Below are positions 38,516-47,624 of a DNA stretch of 64,000 nucleotides, one piece after another; positions within the stretch are counted from its first letter, which is position 1; every line of letters starts with the position of its first letter. Source of the stretch: Chloroflexi bacterium 54-19 (GTDB lineage Bacteria; Chloroflexota; Chloroflexia; Chloroheliales; Chloroheliaceae); contig MKTJ01000057.1 in the NCBI GenBank assembly GCA_001898225.1, positions 91,517 through 155,516 on the forward strand. Direction: 5' to 3'. The translations under genes and the position numbers were made by a program. Below the pieces are notes generated by a model. The model had not been told where the DNA came from and made no database searches. It saw only the letters and a program-made list of their open reading frames with translations.

Positions 38516-38766
38516 ACGGAAGTTTGGTAGTACGCAACTCAGGAAACACGGTTTGTTTGATTAGCATAGAGGCTTTCAAAAATTCTGCCAGAATCGTTAG
38601 TTCAAATTATTTAACCGGCACTTCGCAAATTAAATAAACTCCTTGCCCTCCAGGGATTGTCCCGGTCGAGACCCGCCTTTTTTCAACTCGGCCAGGAGAG
38701 TTTGCTATTGCCTGAAATTTAATGCGCGCTAAATTGTTTTGGTGAGAGAAGACAAAGAGGTAAAAG

Positions 38767-40212
38767 ATGCAAAAAAGGCAACTTCGCTTAAGACTATCCC
38801 TATTTTTCGTCCTGATCGCGACGCTGCTTGCAGCCTGCGGCGATAACACGGCAACCACGACCAGTGCCACTACCGCACCCGCCTCGGCCACAACCGCGGC
38901 AGGTGCCGCCACGACTGCGTCAGGTGCCGCGACCACAGCGGCGGGTGCGGCTACTACGGCTGCCGGGACCGCGACCACTGCCGCTGCTTCGACCGGCGGG
39001 ACGGGCACTATCAAAGTCTGGTTCCCGGGTAACTCCCAGGCTGAGATGGATGTCGTAACCAAGAAACTGGCCCCCGCTTTCGAGCAGGCTAACCCCGGTG
39101 TCAAGGTTAACATAGAATTCGTGGATTGGGGCAATATCTCGACCAAACTCAATACCGCCTTCGCCGGGGGCACCGCCCCGGATGTCTTCGGTCACGGTGT
39201 GGCTGCTACCGCCGGGTTTGCTTCGAACGACCGCCTGTTGCCCATTGACAATTACCTCCAAAAATGGGACCCCAAGATGATTTCCGATTTCGGGACGCTC
39301 CTGGACCAGGGCAAATACAACGGCAAACACTACAGCGTGCCGATCCGGGGCGATGCCCGTTTGATTGCCTACCGGACCGACTTATTCACGGAAGTTGGCC
39401 TCGACCCGGCCAAACCGCCGACCAACTGGCAGGAATTTACCGCCGCCGCCCAGAAGTTGACCAAGAAAAGCGGCAGCCGCATTGACCGCTCCGGTTTCCT
39501 CTTTTCGACCACGGCCGACCAGGGCCTGCAACAGGTCTTTTTGACCTTCCTGACTGAAGCGGGCGGCTCCCAGATGAACGCCGACCTGACCAAGCTTACC
39601 TGGAACAGCCCGGAAGGCGTCAAAGCCTTGCAATATATGATTGACACTTATAATGGCCCGAACGCGGTCGCCACGGGGCTCGGTGAAAATTATGGCAGCC
39701 TTGCTCCCAATCAGCAACCCCTTGTTACCGGACGGACCGCCATGGCAATTGTTGATCCCGGCACGCTTGGCGCCATCCGGACCGCGTCTCCTGACATCTA
39801 TAGTAAAATCGCGGTAATGCCGCCCCTTAAAGATGTCAAGCAGACTGCTTTCGGCGGGGCCGGTACGGTGCTGTTTATCAATAAGGACACCAAGAACCCC
39901 GATTTAGCCTGGAAGTTCATTGACTTTATGAACCAGGACTCGACCCTCGAAGATTATCTTCCGGCCAACGGCGGTTTCCCGATGCGAACTTCGCTGTTAA
40001 ATAGCGAACTGGTCACGACTAAAGTGCCCTACTTCAAGCCTTTTGTGCAAGATATCCCCTATTACGTGGGGAATCCAAATATCCCGACCTGGACCCAGGT
40101 CCGTGACGTGTTAGTCCGCTATCTGGATAAAGCCATGCACGGCACCCTGAGCGCCAAAGACGCTCTCGACCAGGCCACGGCAGAAGGCCAGGCCATTATT
40201 GACAAAAAATAG
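38767..40212 (+). CDS. Sugar ABC transporter substrate-binding lipoprotein
   Basis: 481 aa; lipobox LLAACGD, Ala/Thr-rich linker, SBP_bac_1 fold motifs. Confidence 0.93.
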   Translation: MQKRQLRLRLSLFFVLIATLLAACGDNTATTTSATTAPASATTAAGAATTASGAATTAAGAATTAAGTATTAAASTGGTGTIKVWFPGNSQAEMDVVTKKLAPAFEQANPGVKVNIEFVDWGNISTKLNTAFAGGTAPDVFGHGVAATAGFASNDRLLPIDNYLQKWDPKMISDFGTLLDQGKYNGKHYSVPIRGDARLIAYRTDLFTEVGLDPAKPPTNWQEFTAAAQKLTKKSGSRIDRSGFLFSTTADQGLQQVFLTFLTEAGGSQMNADLTKLTWNSPEGVKALQYMIDTYNGPNAVATGLGENYGSLAPNQQPLVTGRTAMAIVDPGTLGAIRTASPDIYSKIAVMPPLKDVKQTAFGGAGTVLFINKDTKNPDLAWKFIDFMNQDSTLEDYLPANGGFPMRTSLLNSELVTTKVPYFKPFVQDIPYYVGNPNIPTWTQVRDVLVRYLDKAMHGTLSAKDALDQATAEGQAIIDKK

Positions 40213-40224
40213 GGAAACTATTTT

Positions 40225-41154
40225 ATGCTGGTAAAAGAAGTAACTACCTCGCGGCGCTTTACGGCGCAGCGGGGTAGCAAATTGCATCGAAAGATAGCCC
40301 TGGCCGGGTTCCTGTTTGTCCTCCCGGCCTCGCTTTTCATAATCGTCTTCAACGTCATCCCCCTGATTTACGCTTTCTACCTGAGTCTGACCAGTTACGA
40401 CCCCCTGGACCGGGGCGGTCCCAGGTGGCAAGGGTTGGAAGGTTATGGCGATGTGCTGGGCTCAGAGCAGTTCTGGAGCGCCCTGAAGATTACCGCCCAG
40501 TACACCTTTGAAATCATTCCCCTGGCGATAATTTTCGCGCTCGGACTGGCTTTACTGGCAAACCGGCGCATCCCCGGTATCGGCTTCCTGCGCGGTATAT
40601 TTTATCTGCCGAGGATTGTTTCGCTTACGGCGGTCAGCCTTATCTGGTTGTGGCTTTACTCGCGGGACGGCCTTTTTAATTATATCGGCACTTTCTTTGG
40701 CGGTGGCGATACTCCCTGGCTGACCTCGCCTGACCTGGCTATTCATTCGCTGGTGATTATGCGGGTCTGGAAAGCCCTGGGCGGTAACATGGTGCTGTTT
40801 TTGGCCGGGTTACAAAATATCCCGGTCGAACTGTACGAAGCGGCCAAGATTGACGGAGCCAACAGTTGGAACCTATTTCGCTACATCACCCTGCCGGGGT
40901 TGCGGGCGGTGGCTATTTTTGTGGTCACGACCAATATTATCTACCTGTTCCAGTCGTTCTCCGAGATTTACGTCCTGACCAACGGTGGCCCGCTCGAAAG
41001 CACCATGACGGTAAACATGCTTATCTACCGCGAGGCTTTCCAGTATAACCGGATGGGCCAGGCCTGTGTCATAGCCTTTTTGCTCTTCGCGGTAATCTTT
41101 GTCTTTGCCTATTTCAATTTGCGGCTGATGAGCGGGAGAGGAGGCAAACGGTGA
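40225..41154 (+). CDS. Carbohydrate ABC transporter permease (MalF/UgpA-like)
   Basis: 309 aa; ELYEAAKIDGANSWNLFRYITLPGL EAA loop. Confidence 0.95.
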   Translation: MLVKEVTTSRRFTAQRGSKLHRKIALAGFLFVLPASLFIIVFNVIPLIYAFYLSLTSYDPLDRGGPRWQGLEGYGDVLGSEQFWSALKITAQYTFEIIPLAIIFALGLALLANRRIPGIGFLRGIFYLPRIVSLTAVSLIWLWLYSRDGLFNYIGTFFGGGDTPWLTSPDLAIHSLVIMRVWKALGGNMVLFLAGLQNIPVELYEAAKIDGANSWNLFRYITLPGLRAVAIFVVTTNIIYLFQSFSEIYVLTNGGPLESTMTVNMLIYREAFQYNRMGQACVIAFLLFAVIFVFAYFNLRLMSGRGGKR

Positions 41155-42071
41155 GCGCGACCAGTTTACCAAAAAATACCCGGCAATTTAACCCTCGCAG
41201 GGTGAGCTCTCGCAAAATCTGGCAGGCTTCTTTCAGGTATGTCATCCTGGTAATAATAGGGCTAATAGTCAGCATGCCGTTTATCTGGATGGTTTCGCTG
41301 GCATTTAAGGACCCGACCGAGGCTTTCGCCTGGCCGCCGACCCTATTTCCCCAGAACCCGACCCTTGATAACTTTACCAATGTTCTTAGCCAGACAATCC
41401 TACCAACCGCCTTTCTCAACAGCACTATTGTATCGCTGGTCAGTGTCGTGACCAATCTCGGCCTGGCGACCCTGGCCGGGTACGCTTTTGCCCGGTTGCG
41501 CTTCCCGTTTCGGGATGTCCTTTTCTTTGTATTGATTTCGACCACGATGATTCCGGCGGCGGTATCCCTGATTCCACTTTTCCTGATGACCAAGGGCTTT
41601 CCGCTGGCCGGGGGCAACGATTTGTTCGGGCATGGTGGGATTGGACTGCTCGATTCGCTGCCGGGCCTGATATTACCGCACGTGGTTGGAGCCTTAAATA
41701 TCTTCCTGTCCCGCCAGTTTTTCCTCGAATTACCGGACGAACTGGCCGAAGCGGCCCGGATTGACGGAGCCCGCGAGTTCAGTATTTTCTGGCGGGTCTA
41801 TTTGCCGTTAGCCCAACCTTTGATTGCGACCATCGCTATTTTCAGTTTTACGGGAGCCTGGGAAGATTTCCTCTGGCCCCTGGTGGTCACTTCCAGCACC
41901 GATAAATATACCATCCAACTGGCCCTTAACTCGTTCCAGTCGGGCGGAAATATCCAGTGGGGCTATATGATGGCGGCAGCAGTCCTGGCAACCCTGCCTT
42001 TATTCCTGGTCTTCCTCTTTTTCCAGAAATATTTTGTGGCAGGCCTGGCGTCGGGCAGCGTGAAAGGCTAA
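41151..42071 (+). CDS. Carbohydrate ABC transporter permease (MalG/UgpE-like)
   Basis: 306 aa; ELAEAARIDGAREFSIFWRVYLPLAQP EAA loop; 4-bp overlap with upstream permease. Confidence 0.95.
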   Translation: MSATSLPKNTRQFNPRRVSSRKIWQASFRYVILVIIGLIVSMPFIWMVSLAFKDPTEAFAWPPTLFPQNPTLDNFTNVLSQTILPTAFLNSTIVSLVSVVTNLGLATLAGYAFARLRFPFRDVLFFVLISTTMIPAAVSLIPLFLMTKGFPLAGGNDLFGHGGIGLLDSLPGLILPHVVGALNIFLSRQFFLELPDELAEAARIDGAREFSIFWRVYLPLAQPLIATIAIFSFTGAWEDFLWPLVVTSSTDKYTIQLALNSFQSGGNIQWGYMMAAAVLATLPLFLVFLFFQKYFVAGLASGSVKG

Positions 42072-42170
42072 ATCAGCGCAATAAAAACAAATTATCCGGT
42101 AGGAAACAGCCCAGGGCCACATTTCGAAGCCTGGGGTGAATTTCCTCGACCCTAAATCACTTGGAAAGGT

Positions 42171-43778
42171 ATGAGCATGAACGAACGACAGACCGATATT
42201 TTAATTGTAGGTGGTGGACTTGGTGGTGTGGCGGGAGCTTTGGCGGCTTTACGGCTTGGCCGGAGCGTGATTTTGACCGAGGAAACTGACTGGCTGGGCG
42301 GCCAGATGACCGTCCAAGCGGTCCCGCCGGACGAGCATCCCTGGATTGAAACGCTGGGCTGCACAGCCAGTTACCGGCGCTTACGCAACGGTATCCGTGA
42401 CTATTACCGCCGTAATTACCCACTTCTTTCCTCGGTCCGGGAAGACCCGACTTTTAATCCCGGTTCCGCCGGGGTCAGCCGGATTTGTCACGAGCCGCGC
42501 GTTTCCCTGGCTGTAATGGAGGAAATGCTGGCCCCTTACCGGGCCAGTAAAAAGCTGGAAGTCCTTCTGCGCCACCGCCCCGTCAGGGCTGAAACGGACG
42601 GCGACCGGGTCAAGGCGGTCACCCTTTTGGATGAAACGACCGGGCAGGAAACAACCATCAGCGCGTCCTATGTGCTGGATGCCACGGAGTTGGGAGATTT
42701 GCTCGAACTGGCCGGGGTCGAGCATGTTATCGGGGCCGAAAGCCAGGCGGAACACGGCGAAAAACACGCCCTGCCCGAGGCGAACCCGCTCGACCAGCAA
42801 TCCATCACCTGGTGTTTTGTCATTGACTACCTGCCGGACGAAGACCATACAATTGAAAAACCGGCTGATTACGATTTCTGGCGCAATTACCAGGCTGATT
42901 TCTGGCCGAACAAGCACCTTAGCTGGTATCACAGCAACCCGATTACCCTCGAAACCGAACACCGCATGCTCTTTCATGGTCCCAGCGACGAGCCTAAAGG
43001 GCGCGATTTCTGGCATTTCCGGCGGATTTTCTACCGCAAGCATTACCCGGACGGTCTCTATCCGAGCGATATTGTGCTGGTCAACTGGTGGCAGAACGAT
43101 TACTGGCTGGGGCCGCTCCTGGGAGTGAGCGAGGAAGAAAAACAAAAGAACCTGCGCTCGGCCCGGCAACTCAGCCTGTCGCTGGTCTACTGGATGCAGA
43201 CCGAGGCCGAACGGCACGATGGCGGGTATGGTTATCGCGGTCTACGGCTGCGGCCCGATATTGCCGGGACCGAGGACGGCCTGGCGAAGGGCATCTACAT
43301 CCGTGAAAGTCGCCGGATAAAAGCCGAGTTCACCGTGACCGAAAATCATGTCGGGGTAGAGGCGCGAGGGGATTTGCAGGGGGCCGAAATTTTCCCGGAT
43401 ACGGTAGGTATTGGCAGTTACCGGATAGACCTCCACCCCAGCACGGCCAACCGCAACTCGGTGGATGTTTCGACCTGGCCTTTCCAGGTTCCGCTGGGGG
43501 CTTTGCTACCGCAGCGGGTCGAGAACTTGCTTCCCGCCTGTAAGAACCTGGGCGTGACCCACATTACCAATGGCTGTTACCGCCTTCACCCGGTGGAATG
43601 GAATATCGGGGAAGCTGCCGGGGCGCTGGCTGCTTATTGCCTTGAAAAAGGGCTGGCTCCCCGGCAGGTCCGCAACAATCCGGCCCACCTGGCCGATTTC
43701 CAGCGCCTGCTCCAGGACGGTCTCGGTTTTGAACTGGCCTGGCCGGATGATGTCCGGTTTGTCCAGAAATATTATTAA
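42171..43778 (+). CDS. FAD-dependent oxidoreductase
   Basis: 535 aa; [39 protein letters not shown] dinucleotide-binding motif. Confidence 0.92.
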   Translation: MSMNERQTDILIVGGGLGGVAGALAALRLGRSVILTEETDWLGGQMTVQAVPPDEHPWIETLGCTASYRRLRNGIRDYYRRNYPLLSSVREDPTFNPGSAGVSRICHEPRVSLAVMEEMLAPYRASKKLEVLLRHRPVRAETDGDRVKAVTLLDETTGQETTISASYVLDATELGDLLELAGVEHVIGAESQAEHGEKHALPEANPLDQQSITWCFVIDYLPDEDHTIEKPADYDFWRNYQADFWPNKHLSWYHSNPITLETEHRMLFHGPSDEPKGRDFWHFRRIFYRKHYPDGLYPSDIVLVNWWQNDYWLGPLLGVSEEEKQKNLRSARQLSLSLVYWMQTEAERHDGGYGYRGLRLRPDIAGTEDGLAKGIYIRESRRIKAEFTVTENHVGVEARGDLQGAEIFPDTVGIGSYRIDLHPSTANRNSVDVSTWPFQVPLGALLPQRVENLLPACKNLGVTHITNGCYRLHPVEWNIGEAAGALAAYCLEKGLAPRQVRNNPAHLADFQRLLQDGLGFELAWPDDVRFVQKYY

Positions 43779-43825
43779 TCTCAACTTTCTCCACTGACCT
43801 GTCAACAACAAAATCTCGTCATTGT

Positions 43826-43868
43826 TAGTCAAGTCTCTCTTGAGTGAGGGAGACTTGACCTTATTTTG
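43826..43868 (+). terminator. Rho-independent terminator
   Basis: GTCAAGTCTC...GGGAGACTTGAC followed by CTTATTTT. Confidence 0.8.
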
Positions 43869-43900
43869 AGCGTGCCTGTAATTTGAAAGGATTCTTAGCC

Positions 43901-44965
43901 GTGCGAAAATTAAAAGTAGGGGTAATCGGCCTGGGTGAAGTGGCCCAGATTATCCATCTGCCTATCCTGCAAATTCTTTCCGAAAAATTTGAGATAGCCG
44001 CCCTGTGTGATATTTCTCCCGGCCTGCTCCAGACGATGGGCCGTCTCTATAACGTGCCCAATCTCTACGCCGAAGCGGGGGAACTGGTGACCCAACCGGA
44101 CCTCGACGCGGTTTTTGTCCTCAATAGCGACGAGTATCACGCCGAGTGCGCCATTGCGGCGGCCCGGAACAAAAAGCATGTTTTGATTGAAAAACCGATG
44201 TGCCTGACCTTTTCCGAGGCCGAAGCTATTGTTCAGGCCAGGGACGCCGCCGGGGTCAAGATAATGGTCGGTTATATGCGGCGGTTCGCCCCGGCTTTTA
44301 CCGAGGCGGTCCGGCAGGTCAAAGCTTTAGGCAGGATAAATTATGCCAGGGTGCGCGATTTAATCGGCCAGAACGGCTTTTTTATCGAGCAATCCACCGT
44401 CGTCCAGCGTTTTAACGATTTCCCTGCCTGGGCGGGACCAGACCGGGCCGAGCGCGCCAACCGGCTCTTAAAGGAAGCTATCGGGGAGGTTTCACCGGAA
44501 TATAAACGGGTCTACCGGCTGTTGTGCGGTCTGAGCAGTCACGATTTGTCGGCCATGCGTGAGCTAATCGGAATGCCGGAGCGGGTAAAAGCGGCCAGCA
44601 CCTGGAACGGAGGCCAGTTTATTACCGCCATCTTCGAGTACCCCGGCTTTAACGTCACTTTCGAGACCGGGATTGATAAAATCCGCCGGTTTGATGCCCA
44701 CCTTGAGGTCTATGGCGAGGAAAAGTCTATCCGGGTCCAGTACAACACCCCTTATATCCGCCATCTGCCGACCCGTTTATTCACCGGGGAAACGAATGGT
44801 GAAACCTATATCGAAACCGAACTCAGGCCCACTTATAAAGACCCCTATACGGTCGAACTGGAACATTTCTATGAGATAGTCGTAAACGGAGTTGAGCCTA
44901 AAACCCCGCCGGAAGATTTTGTAGAAGACCTCAAAATCTTTCAGATGATAATGCAAGCCCTCTAA
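43901..44965 (+). CDS. Gfo/Idh/MocA family oxidoreductase
   Basis: KVGVIGLGEVAQIIHLPIL Rossmann motif, HVLIEKPMCLTFSEAEAIV; GTG start at 43901 (ORF opens at TTG 43883). Confidence 0.93.
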   Translation: MRKLKVGVIGLGEVAQIIHLPILQILSEKFEIAALCDISPGLLQTMGRLYNVPNLYAEAGELVTQPDLDAVFVLNSDEYHAECAIAAARNKKHVLIEKPMCLTFSEAEAIVQARDAAGVKIMVGYMRRFAPAFTEAVRQVKALGRINYARVRDLIGQNGFFIEQSTVVQRFNDFPAWAGPDRAERANRLLKEAIGEVSPEYKRVYRLLCGLSSHDLSAMRELIGMPERVKAASTWNGGQFITAIFEYPGFNVTFETGIDKIRRFDAHLEVYGEEKSIRVQYNTPYIRHLPTRLFTGETNGETYIETELRPTYKDPYTVELEHFYEIVVNGVEPKTPPEDFVEDLKIFQMIMQAL

Positions 44966-44977
44966 AGTTTAAGAAAA

Positions 44978-45016
44978 TTTGCCGGTCGGAAATTTTTCCG
45001 ACCGGCACTTTTATTT
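44978..45016 (+). terminator. Rho-independent terminator
   Basis: TGCCGGTCGGAAA...TTTTCCGACCGGCA followed by CTTTTATTTT. Confidence 0.85.
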
Positions 45017-45244
45017 TAAATAAAATTATGTTCTTGTTTACCGTGCCAAAAGGCCAGATAAAACCTGGTTAAGTTGTAGCGGTTAGAATTTTCTAACAAA
45101 TAGCGTAATTCTTGACATTATCCTGGGGCTGGCTCAAACTAATTCCGCTTGAGGACTTTTCCTGGAGAGAATATTTTTAGAAACGATTTTGCTATTTGAT
45201 AAACGACGACTACTGCTATACCACAAACCGACAGGAGAACAATT

Positions 45245-47392
45245 TTGGCCGACCCTAATTTTGCTACCAACCGTACCCTGCAAGCCCTCGTAGACCGCAT
45301 CATCCCTGCCGACGATTATCCTTCCGGTTGGCAGGCCGGGGTTGGTGATTTTATTGCCCGGATACTTACGACCGACCTCGCCGCTTCCGCCAGTTTTATT
45401 GAAGCCGGATTGGCGCTGGTTGAGCAGGAATGCCGGGTCCGCTTTGGCGGAATCGCCTACGAGGACCTGCCACCCAAAGCCCAGGATGAAATGTTTGCAG
45501 CCCTCCTGGCCGGGACGCCCGTGTCTGAATGGAGTGGGGTAGACCCGGCCCAATTCGCCCGGACCCTCATTCTCCTATCCCAGGAAGGTTTTTATAGCGA
45601 CCCGGAAAACGGCGGTAACCGCGAAGGCATTTCCTGGCAGATGATTGATTACCGGGTCTTACCGCCCGGCATTGAATGGCCCCAGGTAAATTTAACCCCG
45701 GAGCGCCTGGCCGGTTGGGATAACCTCTCCGGTTATTATGACGCAATAGTAGTCGGGGCGGGAGCGGGCGGTGGGGTCGCCGCCTGCGTCCTGGCTGAAG
45801 GTGGACAGCGCGTGTTGCTGGTTGAACGGGGCGAATGGCTTACAACCCACGACCTGCGCCAGGACCATTTACGCAACCACCGCCTGGCGGCGGGCTTCGA
45901 TTTTCCTGCCGGTCCGACCACCGAGGGTAATCCACGCGTTTTTTCTACTGCGAACGGTGAGGTCGTGGTGCCGCCAACCGACCCTCGCTGGCATAATAAC
46001 GCCATGACCGTCGGCGGTGGCACCAGGGTCTACGGGGCCCAGGGCTGGCGTTTTTGTCCCGAAGATTTCCAGATGGCGAGTATCTATGGGGTGCCGGAAG
46101 GGAGTTCGCTGGCCGACTGGCCCATTTCTTATGAAGACCTCGAACCGGACTATGACCGCGCCGAGTGGGAACTTGGTATCGCGGGCGACCCGGCGGGTAA
46201 CAAATTTGCCGGGCCGCGCAAGCGAGGTTACCCCATGCCGCCTATGCCACAGACCCCGGCCCAGCAAATCCTTAAAAAAGGTGCGGAAACAATCGGGATA
46301 AACACCTCCCCTGTTCCCCTTTTGATAAATTCGGTGCCCTACAATGGCCGGGGCGCGTGCATGCATTGTGGGGCCTGTGTGGGTCTGGGTTGTCCCGGCG
46401 AGTTCAAGACGGACACCCGCAACACGGTTATCCCGCGAGCTATCGCCACCGGGCGTTGTGATGTGCTGGTCAATACCCAGGCCGAGCGGATAATCACCGA
46501 TGAGATGGGCAAAGTAACCGGGGTCGCCCTGGTAACCGAGCAGGACGGTGTCATAAAACGCCAGGTGGTTGAGGCCGGTCACGTGCTGCTCGGCGCGGGA
46601 GCCATCGAAACGGCCCGTCTTCTCCTGAATAGCCGCACCGACCAGGAACCGGACGGCCTGGGTAACAACGGCGACCTGGTTGGCCGGAACCTGCAAGGCC
46701 ATCTCTATCCCGGCACCCTGGCCCTGTTCGCGGATAAGGTTCAGTTTAGCGTCGGACCCGGACCTCGTATCGCCACCAACGATTTTCGCCACCACAATGA
46801 GGGTATTATCGGTGGGGGTATGCTTGCCAACGACTTCGTGCCGATGCCGCTCTACACCCTGAACAGGCTCGTCAGGACGGGAGCTATCCCGGCGTGGGGG
46901 CAGGCCAGTAAAGAGGGGATGCGCCGGTTCTACTCGCGCGCCCAACTGATTATGGGTCCGGTCCAGGAAATCCCGACCCCGGAGGCGCGGGTTACGGTGG
47001 ATGACCAGGTGCGGGACAGGTTTGGTATCCCGGTGGCCCGGTTGAGCGGTAAGGTCCACCCGGATAATCTCAAGACTTCCCTTTTCATGCAAGAAAAAGC
47101 CATCGAGTGGGCGCGGGCCAGTGGGGCGAAACAAACCCTGCCTATGATGCAATCGCTTCCGGAAGGCCCCAGCGCGGGCCAGCACCAGGCGGGCACCTGT
47201 CGGATGGGTAGCGACCCGGCTACTTCGGTGACCGATAAGTGGGGCACCGTCTGGGGTCACGACAATTTGCACCTGGTGGACGGGTCATTGCACGTGACCA
47301 ACGGCGGGGTGAACCCGGTTTTGACGATAATGGCCCTGGCCTACCGGGTCAGCCAGCATGTCGTGGATACCGTTTCAAACCCTGCGTCTTGA
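45245..47392 (+). CDS. GMC family oxidoreductase fused to an N-terminal gluconate-2-dehydrogenase-subunit-3-like domain
   Basis: 715 aa; LQALVDRIIPADDYPSGWQAGVGDFI N-domain; DAIVVGAGAGGGVAACVLAEGGQRVLLVERG FAD motif; GQHQAGTCRMG, NPVLTIMALAYR C-terminal motifs. Confidence 0.9.
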   Translation: MADPNFATNRTLQALVDRIIPADDYPSGWQAGVGDFIARILTTDLAASASFIEAGLALVEQECRVRFGGIAYEDLPPKAQDEMFAALLAGTPVSEWSGVDPAQFARTLILLSQEGFYSDPENGGNREGISWQMIDYRVLPPGIEWPQVNLTPERLAGWDNLSGYYDAIVVGAGAGGGVAACVLAEGGQRVLLVERGEWLTTHDLRQDHLRNHRLAAGFDFPAGPTTEGNPRVFSTANGEVVVPPTDPRWHNNAMTVGGGTRVYGAQGWRFCPEDFQMASIYGVPEGSSLADWPISYEDLEPDYDRAEWELGIAGDPAGNKFAGPRKRGYPMPPMPQTPAQQILKKGAETIGINTSPVPLLINSVPYNGRGACMHCGACVGLGCPGEFKTDTRNTVIPRAIATGRCDVLVNTQAERIITDEMGKVTGVALVTEQDGVIKRQVVEAGHVLLGAGAIETARLLLNSRTDQEPDGLGNNGDLVGRNLQGHLYPGTLALFADKVQFSVGPGPRIATNDFRHHNEGIIGGGMLANDFVPMPLYTLNRLVRTGAIPAWGQASKEGMRRFYSRAQLIMGPVQEIPTPEARVTVDDQVRDRFGIPVARLSGKVHPDNLKTSLFMQEKAIEWARASGAKQTLPMMQSLPEGPSAGQHQAGTCRMGSDPATSVTDKWGTVWGHDNLHLVDGSLHVTNGGVNPVLTIMALAYRVSQHVVDTVSNPAS

Positions 47393-47624
47393 TAGTGAAT
47401 AAACCGGGTGGCAGCAAGAAAGCGCCACCCGGTCAATTCTGCCCTTAAACTCCCGGTTCTTTTGGCGGTAACTTTTTTTCTATTGATGGTCCAGGGTGGC
47501 ACCGTTATTTCCTTTTTAATTTAATAAAACCTGTTTTGCCCGGCCTTGTGATTTCTTTCGGCCTCCTGTTATTATACGTGCCAGGCTTCACTCTACTAAA
47601 ATCCTTTATTAAAATTGGTGGGAA

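Noticed and set aside
38824-39003. Possible DNA tandem repeat/microsatellite
   Set aside because: The repeats are degenerate at nucleotide level and are explained by an Ala/Thr-rich lipoprotein linker.
42381-43217. 278-aa minus-strand ORF
   Set aside because: Antisense to the FAD-dependent oxidoreductase; no domain, no RBS context.
45869-47272. 467-aa minus-strand ORF
   Set aside because: Antisense shadow of the well-supported GMC oxidoreductase; high-GC third-position artefact with no recognisable domain.
47402-47432. Hairpin ACCGGGTGGC...GCCACCCGGT after the GMC gene
   Set aside because: Strong stem but no U-tract downstream; left uncalled as an intrinsic terminator.
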